Shown here one piece after another: positions 29,246 through 39,190 of a stretch of 64,000 nt of DNA. Position 1 is the stretch's first letter. Every line of letters starts with the position of its first letter. The position numbers and the translations under genes are program-made. The stretch comes from Flavicella sediminum (GTDB taxonomy: Bacteria > Bacteroidota > Bacteroidia > Flavobacteriales > Flavobacteriaceae), in contig NZ_VDET01000008.1 in the NCBI RefSeq assembly GCF_006381105.1, positions 62,001 to 126,000 on the forward strand, in the 5' to 3' direction. A model generated the notes under the pieces. It ran no database searches and was not told the DNA's origin. It worked only from the letters and a program-made list of their open reading frames with translations.

Positions 29246-30625
29246 ATGAGGAAATTAACATTATACATAGTACTAGTTTTAGTAGTATGTAGTTGTGGTT
29301 CAAATGATAGAGGAGAGGTAGTTGGTGCAAAATCATCTACAAAGTGGTTTACAGAAAAACCGTTCGGGATGGTGTTAGTTCCTGGAGGATCTTTTACTAT
29401 GGGGAATTCTGACGAAGACCCGTTTGGAGGTATAGGAACTTCGGCAAGAACCATTACGGTTGGAAAATATTTCATGGATGAATCTGAAATCACCAACAGT
29501 GAATATAAAGAATATGTACAATGGGTACGCGATTCAATAGTTAGAACTGAGTTGGCTTTGATGGCTGATGAAATGCGATATTTGGATGCAAGTACAGGTA
29601 ATAGTGTTGATGAAGGAATTGCAAGATATGCCTTTGTAGAACCAGATACAACAACGGAAGATGCTACCGTGTATGAAAAATACATGATTGAAAACTATGG
29701 AGGGATTAACAATGTAAATTCTATTACGGAAGGAAGATCTTTAAATTGGAGAGAACCAATTCTTTGGGGAAAACAAGATTATCCTGATGCAGCTTATGCT
29801 GAAGTAATGGACTCTATGTATTTACCTTTGGAAGATACTTTTGAAGGAAAAAGAATTTTGAAAGTAAAGAAATTGGTGTACACATATTCTTGGTTCGACA
29901 AAGCGGCTGCGGCTCAAAGTAAAGTTGGGACAAGAAAAGATTTTATTCAAACAGAAGATGTTTCGGTATATCCTGATACAACGGTATGGGTAAAAGATTT
30001 TAGTTATTCTTATAACGATCCAATTCATGAAAACTATTTCTGGCATCAAGCTTATGAGGAATACCCTGTAGTTGGGGTAAACTGGTACCAAGCAAAAGCT
30101 TTTTGTAATTGGAAAACAAAAAAGAAAAACGATTACTTAGCCTCAAGAAAACACCCAATAAAAGTTCCTAATTTTAGATTGCCAACAGAAGCAGAATGGG
30201 AATATGCTGCCCGTGGTGGTTTAGACAATGCTACTTACCCTTGGGGTGGACCTTACACCACAAGTGATAGAGGTTGTTTCTTAGCGAATTTCAAACCTGT
30301 TCGTGGTAATTATGCAATTGACGGTGCTTTGTATACCGTTGAAGCCTATTCTTACAATGCAAACGGCTATGGTTTGTACAATATGTCTGGAAATGTTTCT
30401 GAATGGACAAATACATCGTACAACGCAGGGTCTTATCAAGTAGGATCAAGTATCAATGCAAATGTTGTGGATAGAGAAAATAAAAGAAAAGTAATACGTG
30501 GAGGTTCTTGGAAAGACATTGCGTATTTCTTACAAGTTAGCACAAGAGATTATGAGTATGCAGATTCTTTAAAAAGTTATATTGGCTTTAGAACTGTTCA
30601 AGATTTTTCTGGTCTAGCAAATTAA
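29246..30625 (+). CDS. gldK: Gliding motility / type IX secretion lipoprotein GldK
   Basis: Outer-membrane lipoprotein (PorK homologue) that forms the periplasmic ring of the type IX secretion system with GldN; 459 aa. Signal peptide with lipobox VVCSC, then an FGE-sulfatase-like fold: GMVLVPGGSFTMGNSDEDPFGG, DESEITNSEYKEYVQW, VPNFRLPTEAEWEYAARGG, MSGNVSEWTNTSY and KVIRGGSWKD. The fold is kept as a structural module, not as an enzyme. It is the first gene of gldKLMN. A weak promoter (TTG, 20 nt, TAGGTTTA) is near 29186-29215. Confidence 0.96.
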   Translation: MRKLTLYIVLVLVVCSCGSNDRGEVVGAKSSTKWFTEKPFGMVLVPGGSFTMGNSDEDPFGGIGTSARTITVGKYFMDESEITNSEYKEYVQWVRDSIVRTELALMADEMRYLDASTGNSVDEGIARYAFVEPDTTTEDATVYEKYMIENYGGINNVNSITEGRSLNWREPILWGKQDYPDAAYAEVMDSMYLPLEDTFEGKRILKVKKLVYTYSWFDKAAAAQSKVGTRKDFIQTEDVSVYPDTTVWVKDFSYSYNDPIHENYFWHQAYEEYPVVGVNWYQAKAFCNWKTKKKNDYLASRKHPIKVPNFRLPTEAEWEYAARGGLDNATYPWGGPYTTSDRGCFLANFKPVRGNYAIDGALYTVEAYSYNANGYGLYNMSGNVSEWTNTSYNAGSYQVGSSINANVVDRENKRKVIRGGSWKDIAYFLQVSTRDYEYADSLKSYIGFRTVQDFSGLAN

Positions 30626-30665
30626 AAAGATGAATTAAAACTAACCCCTAAAATAAATTACGAAT

Positions 30666-31298
30666 ATGGCACAGTCAGTAAAAAGCAAGAAAATATTAAA
30701 TATGGTCTACGGACTAGGAGCATCAGTGGTATTAATTGGTGCCTTATTTAAAATATTACACTTTCAAGTAGGTGTATTAACCGGTGGAGTAATGTTAACT
30801 GTTGGTTTGTTAACAGAGGCATTTATCTTTGCTTATTCAGCTTTCTTTGAACCTATTGAAGAAGATTTGGATTGGACTTTAGCGTATCCTGAATTAGCAG
30901 GAGGTAAGGCCAAAGAAAAAAATGAAACAGCAGATGGTTTGTTGACCAAAAAATTAGATGATATGTTAAGACAATCTAATTTAGATGCTGAATTGGTAGA
31001 GAGTTTAGCTACAAGTATTAAAAATTTTAAAGGAGCCGCAGATAGCATTAATACATCTGTTGATACGGTGGCAAATACTCATAAATACAACGAAGAAATG
31101 GCTGTAGCTGCCGTTCATTTAGAATCGTTAAATAGTTTGTACAAAGTTCAGTCTGAAAATACTGAGCGTCAAGCATTTTTAAATGAGTCTATGTTGAAAC
31201 ATTCAGAGAAGTTGGAAACGCAAATGGAAGCATTGGCAAACAACTTGTCTTCTTTAAATTCAGTTTATGGAGGAATGTTAACTGCGATGAACAAATAA
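30666..31298 (+). CDS. gldL: Type IX secretion inner-membrane motor protein GldL
   Basis: Inner-membrane protein of the rotary motor that powers gliding and type IX secretion, 210 aa. Two N-terminal helices (LGASVVLIGALFKILHFQVG and VMLTVGLLTEAFIFAYSAF) contain the conserved acidic residue (Glu in LLTEAFIF) proposed to take part in proton conduction. The long C-terminal cytosolic part is helical/coiled coil. It lies 40 nt after gldK. Confidence 0.96.
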   Translation: MAQSVKSKKILNMVYGLGASVVLIGALFKILHFQVGVLTGGVMLTVGLLTEAFIFAYSAFFEPIEEDLDWTLAYPELAGGKAKEKNETADGLLTKKLDDMLRQSNLDAELVESLATSIKNFKGAADSINTSVDTVANTHKYNEEMAVAAVHLESLNSLYKVQSENTERQAFLNESMLKHSEKLETQMEALANNLSSLNSVYGGMLTAMNK

Positions 31299-31333
31299 TA
31301 ATTAGTACTAATATTAAAAAAAGCTAATTAATT

Positions 31334-32896
31334 ATGGCAGGAGGAAAACAATCAGCAAGGCAGAAGATGATCAACTTGATGTACCTTGTATTTATCGCAA
31401 TGTTGGCGTTAAATATGGGTAAAAAAGTACTATCATCCTTCGGATATTTAAATCAAAAAATAGAAACAGCAAACGAAAAATCAATTAGTGACGTAGAAAG
31501 TACTTTAGAGGGTTTAAGCGTAAAGGCTTCAGAACAACCTGAAAAGTATGGAATTATAAATGATAAGGCAATTCAAATTCACGATTTATCAATGGCACTT
31601 TTTGGTCATGTACAAGGAGTAAAGGATACCTTATTAAATACTTTAGCTCCTGAATTACATCATGATTACGAGTCAATGGATACGGAAACGGCTGGAGATG
31701 AGTATTTCTTTACAGGAGAAAAATTTACCAAAAACGGAGAGTTATTTATTTCGAAAATAAATGAATTTAAAGAAGGTGTAAAAACAATTCTAGGTGAAGA
31801 GTCTAAAGAATATGCTGAAATTAAAACGGATGTTGAAAAACGTTTTGATATTAGCGATCAAGAAGTAGAAGGAGCAAAACAACCATGGTTAAGAAATAGA
31901 TACGAAGGATTTCCCTTAGTAGCTACTTTAACAAATTTATCGGTAATTCAATCAGATGTAAAAGCGACTGAAAAAGATATTTTGGCTGTTTTAATGGGAA
32001 AACAATTAACAGCAGATGCTTCTATTAGTCAAAAAACATATAGAGCTATTGTGTTGCCTTCTAAACCTGCTTATTTTGCAGGAGAACAATTTGAAGGATC
32101 AATTGTATTAGGGAAATACGATGCTAGTTTACAACCAGATCGTTTGACCGTTAATGGGAAAAATTATACAGGTCGTGATGATAAAGGTGCGGCGCTCGTA
32201 AAATTTAAGACCGGAAGTGTAGGAGAGAATAAAATTATTGGAGAGTTTGTTTTTCAACAAGATGGAAAGCCTGTAGTAATTCCAATTAATTCTACCTATT
32301 TAGTGGTAAATAAACCAAATTCTGCAGTGGTTTCTGCTGATAAGATGAATGTGGTGTATCGTGGCGTACAAAATCCAATTACGATTTCTATTCCTGGTAT
32401 TGCAGATAGCGATGTAAAAGCATCGGCAACAGGATTGAAAAAAGCAAGTGGTATTGGGAAATACACATTGTCTCCAGGTAAAGGGAAAGAAGTGGTAATT
32501 AATGTGTCAGGGAAAACTCCAGATGGGACGGTAATTAAATCACCTCCAGTAACTTTTAGAATAAAAGACATTCCACCACCAGCAGCTTCAATAAGAAAAC
32601 AAATTGGTAGCATTCGTATGCCTAAATCTAGTTTGGCAAAATCTGTAATTGATGCGGCCTTGATAGATTTTGATTTCGATTTGAAATTAAAAGTTTCTGG
32701 ATTTAAAATAAAAGTACCTGGTCAATCTACAGTAGTTGTCAACGGAACAAGATTGGATGCAAGAGCACAAAAAGCATTGACAAGAGCTAGAAGAGGTGAT
32801 GTTATTAGTATTTTTGATGTAAAAGCTAGTATTATTGGAAATTCAAGCTATAGATTAAAAGGAGTATTGCCTTTGAGTGTTGAGTTAACGAACTAA
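31334..32896 (+). CDS. gldM: Type IX secretion motor protein GldM
   Basis: Second component of the T9SS motor, 520 aa. One N-terminal membrane helix (MINLMYLVFIAMLALNMGK) is followed by a long periplasmic region of helical and beta domains (D1-D4), the last two of which carry LPSKPAYFAGEQFEGSIVLGKYD and SVELTN at the end. It spans the periplasm to contact the GldK/GldN ring. It follows gldL by 35 nt. Confidence 0.96.
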   Translation: MAGGKQSARQKMINLMYLVFIAMLALNMGKKVLSSFGYLNQKIETANEKSISDVESTLEGLSVKASEQPEKYGIINDKAIQIHDLSMALFGHVQGVKDTLLNTLAPELHHDYESMDTETAGDEYFFTGEKFTKNGELFISKINEFKEGVKTILGEESKEYAEIKTDVEKRFDISDQEVEGAKQPWLRNRYEGFPLVATLTNLSVIQSDVKATEKDILAVLMGKQLTADASISQKTYRAIVLPSKPAYFAGEQFEGSIVLGKYDASLQPDRLTVNGKNYTGRDDKGAALVKFKTGSVGENKIIGEFVFQQDGKPVVIPINSTYLVVNKPNSAVVSADKMNVVYRGVQNPITISIPGIADSDVKASATGLKKASGIGKYTLSPGKGKEVVINVSGKTPDGTVIKSPPVTFRIKDIPPPAASIRKQIGSIRMPKSSLAKSVIDAALIDFDFDLKLKVSGFKIKVPGQSTVVVNGTRLDARAQKALTRARRGDVISIFDVKASIIGNSSYRLKGVLPLSVELTN

Positions 32897-32909
32897 CAAA
32901 TTAAGAACA

Positions 32910-33818
32910 ATGATGAAATTGAAAAGTTATTTACTATTAGGGGCGGTGTTTATGTTAACGTGTAACGTTAATGCTCAAGCTGATTTTAATTTACTGAATG
33001 CAAATACACCCGATGAAATTGGTCAGGTGCCTGAGGCGAGAAAATTAGCGAACAAAGACAAACCTTTGCCTTATGGTTATATTGATGATCGAGATATTTT
33101 ATATTCTAAGGTTATTTGGGAGCATATCGACTTAAATGAGCGTATCAATTTACCATTGTACTATCCTATTGATTCTACTTATGTAGATAGTAGTAGAAAA
33201 TCGATGTTTTATACCTTGTTAAAAGGAATAAAAGATGGTGAAATTAGCGAAGTTTATGATGATTCTTTTTTCAAGTCAAAATTGACAATGAAAGATATCA
33301 ATCAAAAATTAACAAGAGTTGATACTTCTGATTATGCTTATGAATTGTTAAATGAAGGTCAGACGAACATCAAGGATTATGTAGATGAAATTTCAATAAA
33401 ATCAGAAGATATTGATGGGTATAGAATCAAAGGAATTTGGTTCTTCGACAAACGTCAAGGAGAAATGCGTTACAGAATGTTGGCCATTGCACCTATGGCG
33501 CCAGATGTTCAGATATTGGGAAGAGATGACATCGATGGAAATGAAAGTTTGCCTTTGTTTTGGGTTTTTTATCCAAATGCTCGAGAAGTATTGCATAAAG
33601 GAACTGCCTTTAATGAAAACAATCATAGATCGCCAATTTCATTTGATCAAATATTAAATGCCAGACGTTTTACAGCTGTTATTTTAAGAGAAGAAAATTT
33701 ATACGGAAACAGAGCGATTACCGAATATATTCGTGGAAATGCTTTGTTGCAGATTTTAGAATCGGAACGTATCAAGGAAACAATTCGAAATAAAGAATTG
33801 GATATGTGGAATTATTAA
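32910..33818 (+). CDS. gldN: Gliding motility / type IX secretion protein GldN
   Basis: Periplasmic ring protein of the T9SS that pairs with GldK, 302 aa. A signal peptide ends at VNAQ; conserved stretches are DRDILYSKVIWEHIDLNERINLPLYYPID, GIWFFDKRQGEMRYRMLAIAPMAPDV and the tail RIKETIRNKELDMWNY. It follows gldM by 13 nt and closes the cluster; a terminator lies behind it. Confidence 0.96.
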   Translation: MMKLKSYLLLGAVFMLTCNVNAQADFNLLNANTPDEIGQVPEARKLANKDKPLPYGYIDDRDILYSKVIWEHIDLNERINLPLYYPIDSTYVDSSRKSMFYTLLKGIKDGEISEVYDDSFFKSKLTMKDINQKLTRVDTSDYAYELLNEGQTNIKDYVDEISIKSEDIDGYRIKGIWFFDKRQGEMRYRMLAIAPMAPDVQILGRDDIDGNESLPLFWVFYPNAREVLHKGTAFNENNHRSPISFDQILNARRFTAVILREENLYGNRAITEYIRGNALLQILESERIKETIRNKELDMWNY

Positions 33819-33842
33819 TTAGTTCTACACCTAAAGAGTACC

Positions 33843-33874
33843 GCAAAAAGATCTATTTATTAGGTCTTTTTGTG
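33843..33874 (+). terminator. Terminator of the gldKLMN transcript
   Basis: An 11-bp stem with two G-T pairs (33843-33853 against 33863-33873) has a T-rich 3' arm, 25 nt after the gldN stop. Confidence 0.75.
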
Positions 33875-33908
33875 TTTTTAAGAAGTTTTAAATGAAAGTA
33901 AATAAAAG

Positions 33909-34955
33909 ATGGAAGTAGATTATATAATTGTTGGTTTTGGTTTGGCAGGAATGGCTTTTGCAGATATTCTAGCAGACAATAACAAAACATTTTTGGTGTA
34001 TGAAGATGCTTCTCAAACCTCTTCTAACGTTGCTGGTGGTGTATACAATCCGGTCGTTTTAAAAAGATTTACTCCAGTATGGCAAGGAAAGCAGCAGATT
34101 GAAGATGCATTGCCTTTCTATAAAAAATTAGAAAATAAATTTTCTGCTATTTACGATCATACCTTCGATACCTACCGTGTTTTTAAATCGATAGAGGAAC
34201 AAAACAATTGGTTTGTAGCTTCTGAAAAACCCTTGCTGAATTCTTTTATGGATGATAAAATCGTCAAAAATTCAAATACAGGCATTATTGCCGATTATGG
34301 ATTTGGTCGATTAAAAAATACGGGAAGAATAGATACGAAATTGGTGTTGCAGGATTATAAAAAATTATTGGAGCAACAAAAATCAATTCGATATGAAACC
34401 TTTGACTACGATGAACTGAATTTTAAAGAAGAAAAGGTTCACTATAAGGACGTTTTAGCCAAAAAAGTTGTTTTTTGTGAAGGCTATGGTTTGCATAAAA
34501 ATCCATTTTTTCAACATTTACCAATGAATGAGGCCAAAGGAGAATTGTTAACTATTTATGCCCCAGAATTGGATGTAGATTTTTTAATAAAAGCTTCGGT
34601 TTTTGTTTTGCCATTGGGTAATCATCAGTACAAAGTAGGAGCTACTTTTAATTGGAAAGACAAAAGCTTAAAAGCAACGGAAGAAGGTAAAAAAGAATTG
34701 TTAGAAAAATTAGATAGTTTTATCAAAGTTCCATATAAAGTGCTAGCACAATCGGCAGGTATTAGACCTACGGTTAAAGACAGAAGGCCTTTGGTAGGAA
34801 TTCATAAGGAGTATAAAGAATTGGCCGTTTTAAACGGCTTGGGAACACGTGGGGTAATGATAGCGCCTAAAGTAGCTAAAGAACTCTATGAGTATTTAGA
34901 AATGGCTACGCCGCTAGATCCTGAATGCGATATTCAACGGTTTTATAAAAAATAA
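33909..34955 (+). CDS. FAD-dependent oxidoreductase (DAO family)
   Basis: Flavoenzyme of 348 aa with the N-terminal dinucleotide-binding motif VGFGLAGMAFADIL followed by SNVAGGVYNP, and the C-terminal FAD contact segment SAGIRPTVKDRRPLVG and NGLGTRGVMIAP. This is the D-amino-acid oxidase/glycine oxidase fold (as in MnmC C-domain). The substrate is unknown; no neighbour indicates one. No signal peptide. Confidence 0.85.
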   Translation: MEVDYIIVGFGLAGMAFADILADNNKTFLVYEDASQTSSNVAGGVYNPVVLKRFTPVWQGKQQIEDALPFYKKLENKFSAIYDHTFDTYRVFKSIEEQNNWFVASEKPLLNSFMDDKIVKNSNTGIIADYGFGRLKNTGRIDTKLVLQDYKKLLEQQKSIRYETFDYDELNFKEEKVHYKDVLAKKVVFCEGYGLHKNPFFQHLPMNEAKGELLTIYAPELDVDFLIKASVFVLPLGNHQYKVGATFNWKDKSLKATEEGKKELLEKLDSFIKVPYKVLAQSAGIRPTVKDRRPLVGIHKEYKELAVLNGLGTRGVMIAPKVAKELYEYLEMATPLDPECDIQRFYKK

Positions 34956-34956
34956 A

Positions 34957-35340
34957 TTATTTTTTTTCTTGGGCTTTGTATTTTACAAAAATATTGATCC
35001 AAATAATTCTTGAAAATTTTAGGTTTATGGGGCCGGTAATTAATAGTAAAATAATAATAGCTAAAAAAGACTCTAATAAATCAAGCCCAAAAACTAAGTT
35101 TGAAATCACAAATATTAGAATGGAAAGTCCAACAGTTAATCCGTAAGCTACATACATTGCACCATAAAAAAATGATGGTTCCATCATGTATTTTAAATTA
35201 CAGTTAGGACAGTGCTCGTGCAATTGGGTTAACTTTGAAAGCTTGAATGATCTTTTGTCAATAAAAAACTCTCCCTCATGACATTGTGGACATTTGAATT
35301 TTAAAATACTATATAATTTACTTCCCTTTTTAAGAAACAT
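34957..35340 (-). CDS. DUF983 family membrane protein
   Basis: Small protein of 127 aa. The N-terminal cytosolic part has two paired-cysteine motifs (CPQCHEG and CPNC), which probably bind zinc, followed by MMEPSFFYGAMYVAYG and two membrane helices. It fits DUF983, whose function is unknown. It converges on the FAD oxidoreductase with one nt between the stops. Confidence 0.85.
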   Translation of the reverse strand: MFLKKGSKLYSILKFKCPQCHEGEFFIDKRSFKLSKLTQLHEHCPNCNLKYMMEPSFFYGAMYVAYGLTVGLSILIFVISNLVFGLDLLESFLAIIILLLITGPINLKFSRIIWINIFVKYKAQEKK

Positions 35341-35460
35341 ATCGACGAGTTTTTTGCTAAAACAAAAATACCAATTATCTAATTGATGTAATCAAATTCA
35401 ACCAAATAAATAACTAGAAAGACTATTTCATTTTGAAGATTTTAATCTAAAAATTTATAA

Positions 35461-35468
35461 TAGCTTTG
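35461..35468 (+). promoter_or_regulatory. -7 box upstream of the ABC-F gene
   Basis: TAGCTTTG matches TAnnTTTG 25 nt before the ATG; no good -33 TTG is at the expected spacing, so only this half is called. Confidence 0.45.
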
Positions 35469-35493
35469 CAAAACTAAAAAACACGATATATAC

Positions 35494-37413
35494 ATGTTAA
35501 ACGTTCATAATTTAACGGTCTCATTTGCCGGCTCAGATTTATTTTCTGGAATTACATTTAAATTGAATAAAGGAGATAGAATTGGATTGATTGGTAAAAA
35601 TGGAGCAGGAAAATCAACACTTTTAAAGGTTTTGTCCAAAGACGTTGAAACGAGTGGTGGTACCATGGCTTTTGAGAAAGACGTTCGAATGGGTTTTTTA
35701 CGTCAAGATATTGATTTTGTTGAAGGAAGAACCATACTTGAAGAGGCTTACCAGGCGTTTACTGAAATAAAAGAGATTGAAGTAAAGCTTGAAAAAATAA
35801 ACGAACAGTTAGCTACTAGAACCGATTATGAAAGTGAAGAGTATACGAAGTTAATTCACGATTTAACAGATTTAACAGAGCGTTATGAACTTTTAGGAGG
35901 GTATAACTACCAAGGAGATACGGAAAAAATATTACAAGGTTTAGGTTTTCAACGTGACGACTTTGACAAGTTAACGGATACTTTTTCTGGAGGTTGGCGT
36001 ATGCGTATTGAATTGGCCAAATTGTTATTGCAAGACAATGACATTTTGTTGTTAGATGAGCCTACCAATCACTTGGATATAGAATCTATTATTTGGTTGG
36101 AAAATTTTTTAAAATCATATTCAGGTGCAATTGTATTGGTTTCGCATGATAAAATGTTTTTAGACAATGTAACAAATAGAACCATTGAAATTTCTTTGGG
36201 ACAGATTTACGACTATAAAAAGCCCTATTCTGAATTTTTGTTATTAAGAGGTGAAATCAAAGAAAAACAATTACAAGCCCAGAAAAATCAAGAAAAAGAA
36301 ATAAAAGCGAAACAGCAATTAATTGATAAATTTAGAGCAAAGGCAAGTAAATCGGCCATGGCACAATCTTTAATTAAGCAGCTTGATAAAGTAGAAAGAA
36401 TTGAAGTAGATGGTGATGACAATGCAACCATGAATATTCGTTTTGCCATTTCTAAGGAACCCGGTAAAATTGTTGTAGAAGCCGAAAAAATGTGCAAAAG
36501 CTACGGTGATAAACATGTTTTGGAAAATGTTGATTTGTTAATTGAAAGAAATAGTAGAATTGCTTTTGTGGGTCAAAACGGACAAGGAAAATCTACTTTG
36601 GCTAAAATGATGGTGGGAGATATTCCTTTTGAAGGACACCTAAAATTAGGGCACAATGTAGAAATTGGATATTTTGCTCAAAATCAATCAGAGCATTTAC
36701 CGCCGGAAGAAACGGTTTTGGAAATTATGGAAAATGCGGCAACAGATTCTAACCGAGCTCGTGTTAGAGATATGTTGGGGTCCTTTTTGTTTGGTGGTGA
36801 TGCCGCAGATAAAAAAGCGAAAGTGCTTTCTGGGGGAGAACGAAATCGTTTGGCGCTTTGTAAATTGTTACTAGCACCTTTCAATGTACTGATTATGGAT
36901 GAGCCTACCAATCACTTAGACATTGCTTCAAAAAATGTATTGAAACAAGCTTTGAAAAAATTTGATGGAACCTTAATTATCGTTTCGCATGATCGTGATT
37001 TTCTTCAGGGGTTAACAGATACAGTTTATGGGTTTAAAGACAAAGTCATTAAAGAATATTTAGGAGATATTGATTATTTCTTAGAAGAACACAAATTGGA
37101 GAATTTGCGCGAAGCAGAAAAGAAAACCAAAGTAGTGGTTAAAAAAGAACCAAAGAAGGAAGCTTATAAATTAAGCAGAGAAGATGAGAAGGAATTAAAA
37201 CAACTTAAAAATAAATTAAGTAAAGTTGAGCGAAGTATTTCAGATATAGAAAAGGAAATTTCTAATATGGATGCAAAATTAGCGGAGGATTACGAAAAGA
37301 CTTCTGCAGAGCCAACTTTCTTTGAAAAATACCAAGCTAAAAAAGACAGTTTAGATAAATTGATGGAGGATTGGTCAGAGTTGGATGATCAGGTGAACGC
37401 ATACAATTCATAA
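35494..37413 (+). CDS. ABC-F family ATPase (Uup-like)
   Basis: Soluble twin-ATPase protein of 639 aa without membrane segments. First ABC domain: Walker A GKNGAGKST, signature FSGGWRMR, Walker B LLLDEPTNHLD. Second: Walker A GQNGQGKST, signature LSGGERNRL, Walker B LIMDEPTNHLD. The inter-domain linker (about residues 245-310) is charged and helical, and the C-terminus (SREDEKELKQLKNKLSKVERSI) is a coiled coil as in Uup. ABC-F proteins act at the ribosome; Uup types may also bind branched DNA. A resistance role is not indicated. The next gene starts 2 nt after the stop. Confidence 0.93.
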   Translation: MLNVHNLTVSFAGSDLFSGITFKLNKGDRIGLIGKNGAGKSTLLKVLSKDVETSGGTMAFEKDVRMGFLRQDIDFVEGRTILEEAYQAFTEIKEIEVKLEKINEQLATRTDYESEEYTKLIHDLTDLTERYELLGGYNYQGDTEKILQGLGFQRDDFDKLTDTFSGGWRMRIELAKLLLQDNDILLLDEPTNHLDIESIIWLENFLKSYSGAIVLVSHDKMFLDNVTNRTIEISLGQIYDYKKPYSEFLLLRGEIKEKQLQAQKNQEKEIKAKQQLIDKFRAKASKSAMAQSLIKQLDKVERIEVDGDDNATMNIRFAISKEPGKIVVEAEKMCKSYGDKHVLENVDLLIERNSRIAFVGQNGQGKSTLAKMMVGDIPFEGHLKLGHNVEIGYFAQNQSEHLPPEETVLEIMENAATDSNRARVRDMLGSFLFGGDAADKKAKVLSGGERNRLALCKLLLAPFNVLIMDEPTNHLDIASKNVLKQALKKFDGTLIIVSHDRDFLQGLTDTVYGFKDKVIKEYLGDIDYFLEEHKLENLREAEKKTKVVVKKEPKKEAYKLSREDEKELKQLKNKLSKVERSISDIEKEISNMDAKLAEDYEKTSAEPTFFEKYQAKKDSLDKLMEDWSELDDQVNAYNS

Positions 37414-37415
37414 AC

Positions 37416-38348
37416 ATGCGTAGTTCTTCTGAAGCAAGTAAATTGGAACCAATTTTTCTTCCTCTTTTAGAGGAAAAGAAAGTTTCTGTTTTTATTAAAA
37501 GAGAAGATCAGTTGCATCCTATTATTTCTGGAAATAAATTCAGAAAATTAAAGTACAACATAGGTAAAGCTCAAGAAAAAGGCTACAAACAACTGCTGAC
37601 TTTTGGAGGGGCTTTTTCCAATCATATTTTAGCAACTGCTGGTGCAGGGAAAGAATATGGAATGGAAACCATCGGAATTATTAGAGGAGAAGAGCTCGGT
37701 GTTCATGTTGAAAAAACCTTGGCAGGAAATGCAACCTTACGCCAGGCTGCTGTGTTTGGTATGCAATTTCAATTTATTTCAAGAGGCGATTATCGTTTAA
37801 AAGAAATCCCTGGATTTCTAGAGAAACTAAGAAAGCAATACCCAGAAGCCTACATAGTTCCAGAAGGAGGTACCAATGATTTGGCTATAAAAGGTTGCGA
37901 AGAAATCCTAAATTCGGATGATGATAAATTTGATGTTGTTTGCTGTGCCGTGGGTACAGGAGGAACTATTTCGGGTATAATCAACAGTGCCTTTGTACAT
38001 CAAAAAATTCTAGGATTTCCTGCTTTAAAAGGCGATTTTTTAAAAGATGAAATCCTAAAATACAGTCCTAATACTAAAAATTGGGATCTGATTTCTGAAT
38101 ATCATTTTGGTGGTTACGGAAAGGTATCAAAAGAGTTGGTCGATTTTATCAATGATTTTAAAGAAGCGAATCAAATTCCACTAGATCCGGTTTATACGGG
38201 AAAAATGGTATATGGAGTTTTAGATTTGATAGAAAAAGACTATTTTTCAGAAGGATCAAAAATATTACTGATACACACGGGAGGCCTACAAGGTATTTCG
38301 GGTATGAATTCAGTGTTAAAGAAAAAGGCGTTGCCCTTATTAAAATAA
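37416..38348 (+). CDS. PLP-dependent deaminase, ACC deaminase / D-cysteine desulfhydrase family
   Basis: Fold-type II PLP enzyme, 310 aa. The cofactor lysine lies in HPIISGNKFRKLKYNI, the substrate/phosphate loops in TFGGAFSNHILATA and CAVGTGGTISGII, and the C-terminal LLIHTGGLQG motif is typical. Members act on 1-aminocyclopropane-1-carboxylate or D-cysteine; sequence alone does not separate these here. It lies between the ABC-F gene (2 nt) and the glucosaminidase gene (6 nt) as part of one run of genes. Confidence 0.87.
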   Translation: MRSSSEASKLEPIFLPLLEEKKVSVFIKREDQLHPIISGNKFRKLKYNIGKAQEKGYKQLLTFGGAFSNHILATAGAGKEYGMETIGIIRGEELGVHVEKTLAGNATLRQAAVFGMQFQFISRGDYRLKEIPGFLEKLRKQYPEAYIVPEGGTNDLAIKGCEEILNSDDDKFDVVCCAVGTGGTISGIINSAFVHQKILGFPALKGDFLKDEILKYSPNTKNWDLISEYHFGGYGKVSKELVDFINDFKEANQIPLDPVYTGKMVYGVLDLIEKDYFSEGSKILLIHTGGLQGISGMNSVLKKKALPLLK

Positions 38349-38354
38349 AAATTT

Positions 38355-39155
38355 ATGAGAATTGTAAAAGCTTCCGTTTCTGTTGCCCTCTTGCTATTAT
38401 TTGTTAGTTGTGGGTCTTCAAAATCGGTTTCAAAAGGAAAAAGAATTCCTCTTCCAAAGGTGGTTATTGAAAAACCAAAGGACAAAAAAGTAAAAAAAGA
38501 AGTAGATAAGTTAGTCAAGAAAAAAGCCAATTTGGACGTGCGTACCGTTGCCTATATTAGCAAATATGCAGAGGTGGCCATGGAGGAGATGAAAAAGAAT
38601 AAAATTCCAGCAAGTATTACTTTGGCGCAGGGTATTTTAGAATCAGGAAGTGGGGTTAGTCAATTGGCACTAAAATCAAATAATCATTTTGGTGTAAAAT
38701 GTCATGTTGGTTGGAAAGGAGATTATGTAAAGCATGATGATGATGAAAAACAAGAATGTTTTCGGAAGTATAAAGAAATAGAGACGTCCTATAAGGATCA
38801 TTCTGAATTCTTAAAAACACGTTCTCGATATGATGCTTTGTTCAAACTAAAAAAGGATGATTACAAAGGCTGGGCAAAGGGTTTAAGAAAGGCTGGCTAT
38901 GCAACAGATAAAAGATATCCGGAAAAATTAATTCGTTTGATTGAGACCTATAAATTGAATAACTATGATAAAATTGTTTTAAAAAAGAAAATTAAGGACG
39001 ATCCAAAAGAGAGATTTAAAAAGCATAAAATACGAAAAGGTGATACTTTATATTCCATTTCAAGAAAACACAAATTAAGTGTTGAAGAGTTAAAAGCATT
39101 GAATAATTTAGATTCCAATACCATTAGTATTGGAGATGAACTAAGAGTAGAATAA
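38355..39155 (+). CDS. Glucosaminidase-LysM lipoprotein
   Basis: Exported peptidoglycan hydrolase, 266 aa. Lipobox FVSC follows a short signal helix; a Lys-rich spacer (residues about 30-65) leads to a glucosaminidase domain (SITLAQGILESGSGVSQLALKSNNHFGVKCH, with the catalytic Glu in ILESGSG) and GLRKAGYATDKRYPEKLIRLI. The last 50 residues are one LysM module (KGDTLYSISRKHKLSVEELKALN). It likely trims the cell wall as an N-acetylglucosaminidase. A terminator follows immediately. Confidence 0.93.
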   Translation: MRIVKASVSVALLLLFVSCGSSKSVSKGKRIPLPKVVIEKPKDKKVKKEVDKLVKKKANLDVRTVAYISKYAEVAMEEMKKNKIPASITLAQGILESGSGVSQLALKSNNHFGVKCHVGWKGDYVKHDDDEKQECFRKYKEIETSYKDHSEFLKTRSRYDALFKLKKDDYKGWAKGLRKAGYATDKRYPEKLIRLIETYKLNNYDKIVLKKKIKDDPKERFKKHKIRKGDTLYSISRKHKLSVEELKALNNLDSNTISIGDELRVE

Positions 39156-39187
39156 AAAAAAGACCCAATGTAAGGGTCTTTTTTTTA
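39154..39187. terminator. Bidirectional terminator
   Basis: A-run, AGACCC, seven-nt loop, GGGTCT, T-run. It overlaps the stop of the LysM lipoprotein gene and serves the convergent Spy-like gene as well. Confidence 0.85.
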
Positions 39188-39190
39188 TAA

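Noticed and set aside
35494-37413. Antibiotic-resistance ABC-F protein
   Set aside because: The C-terminal coiled coil and length fit the housekeeping Uup-like group; nothing points to a resistance subtype.
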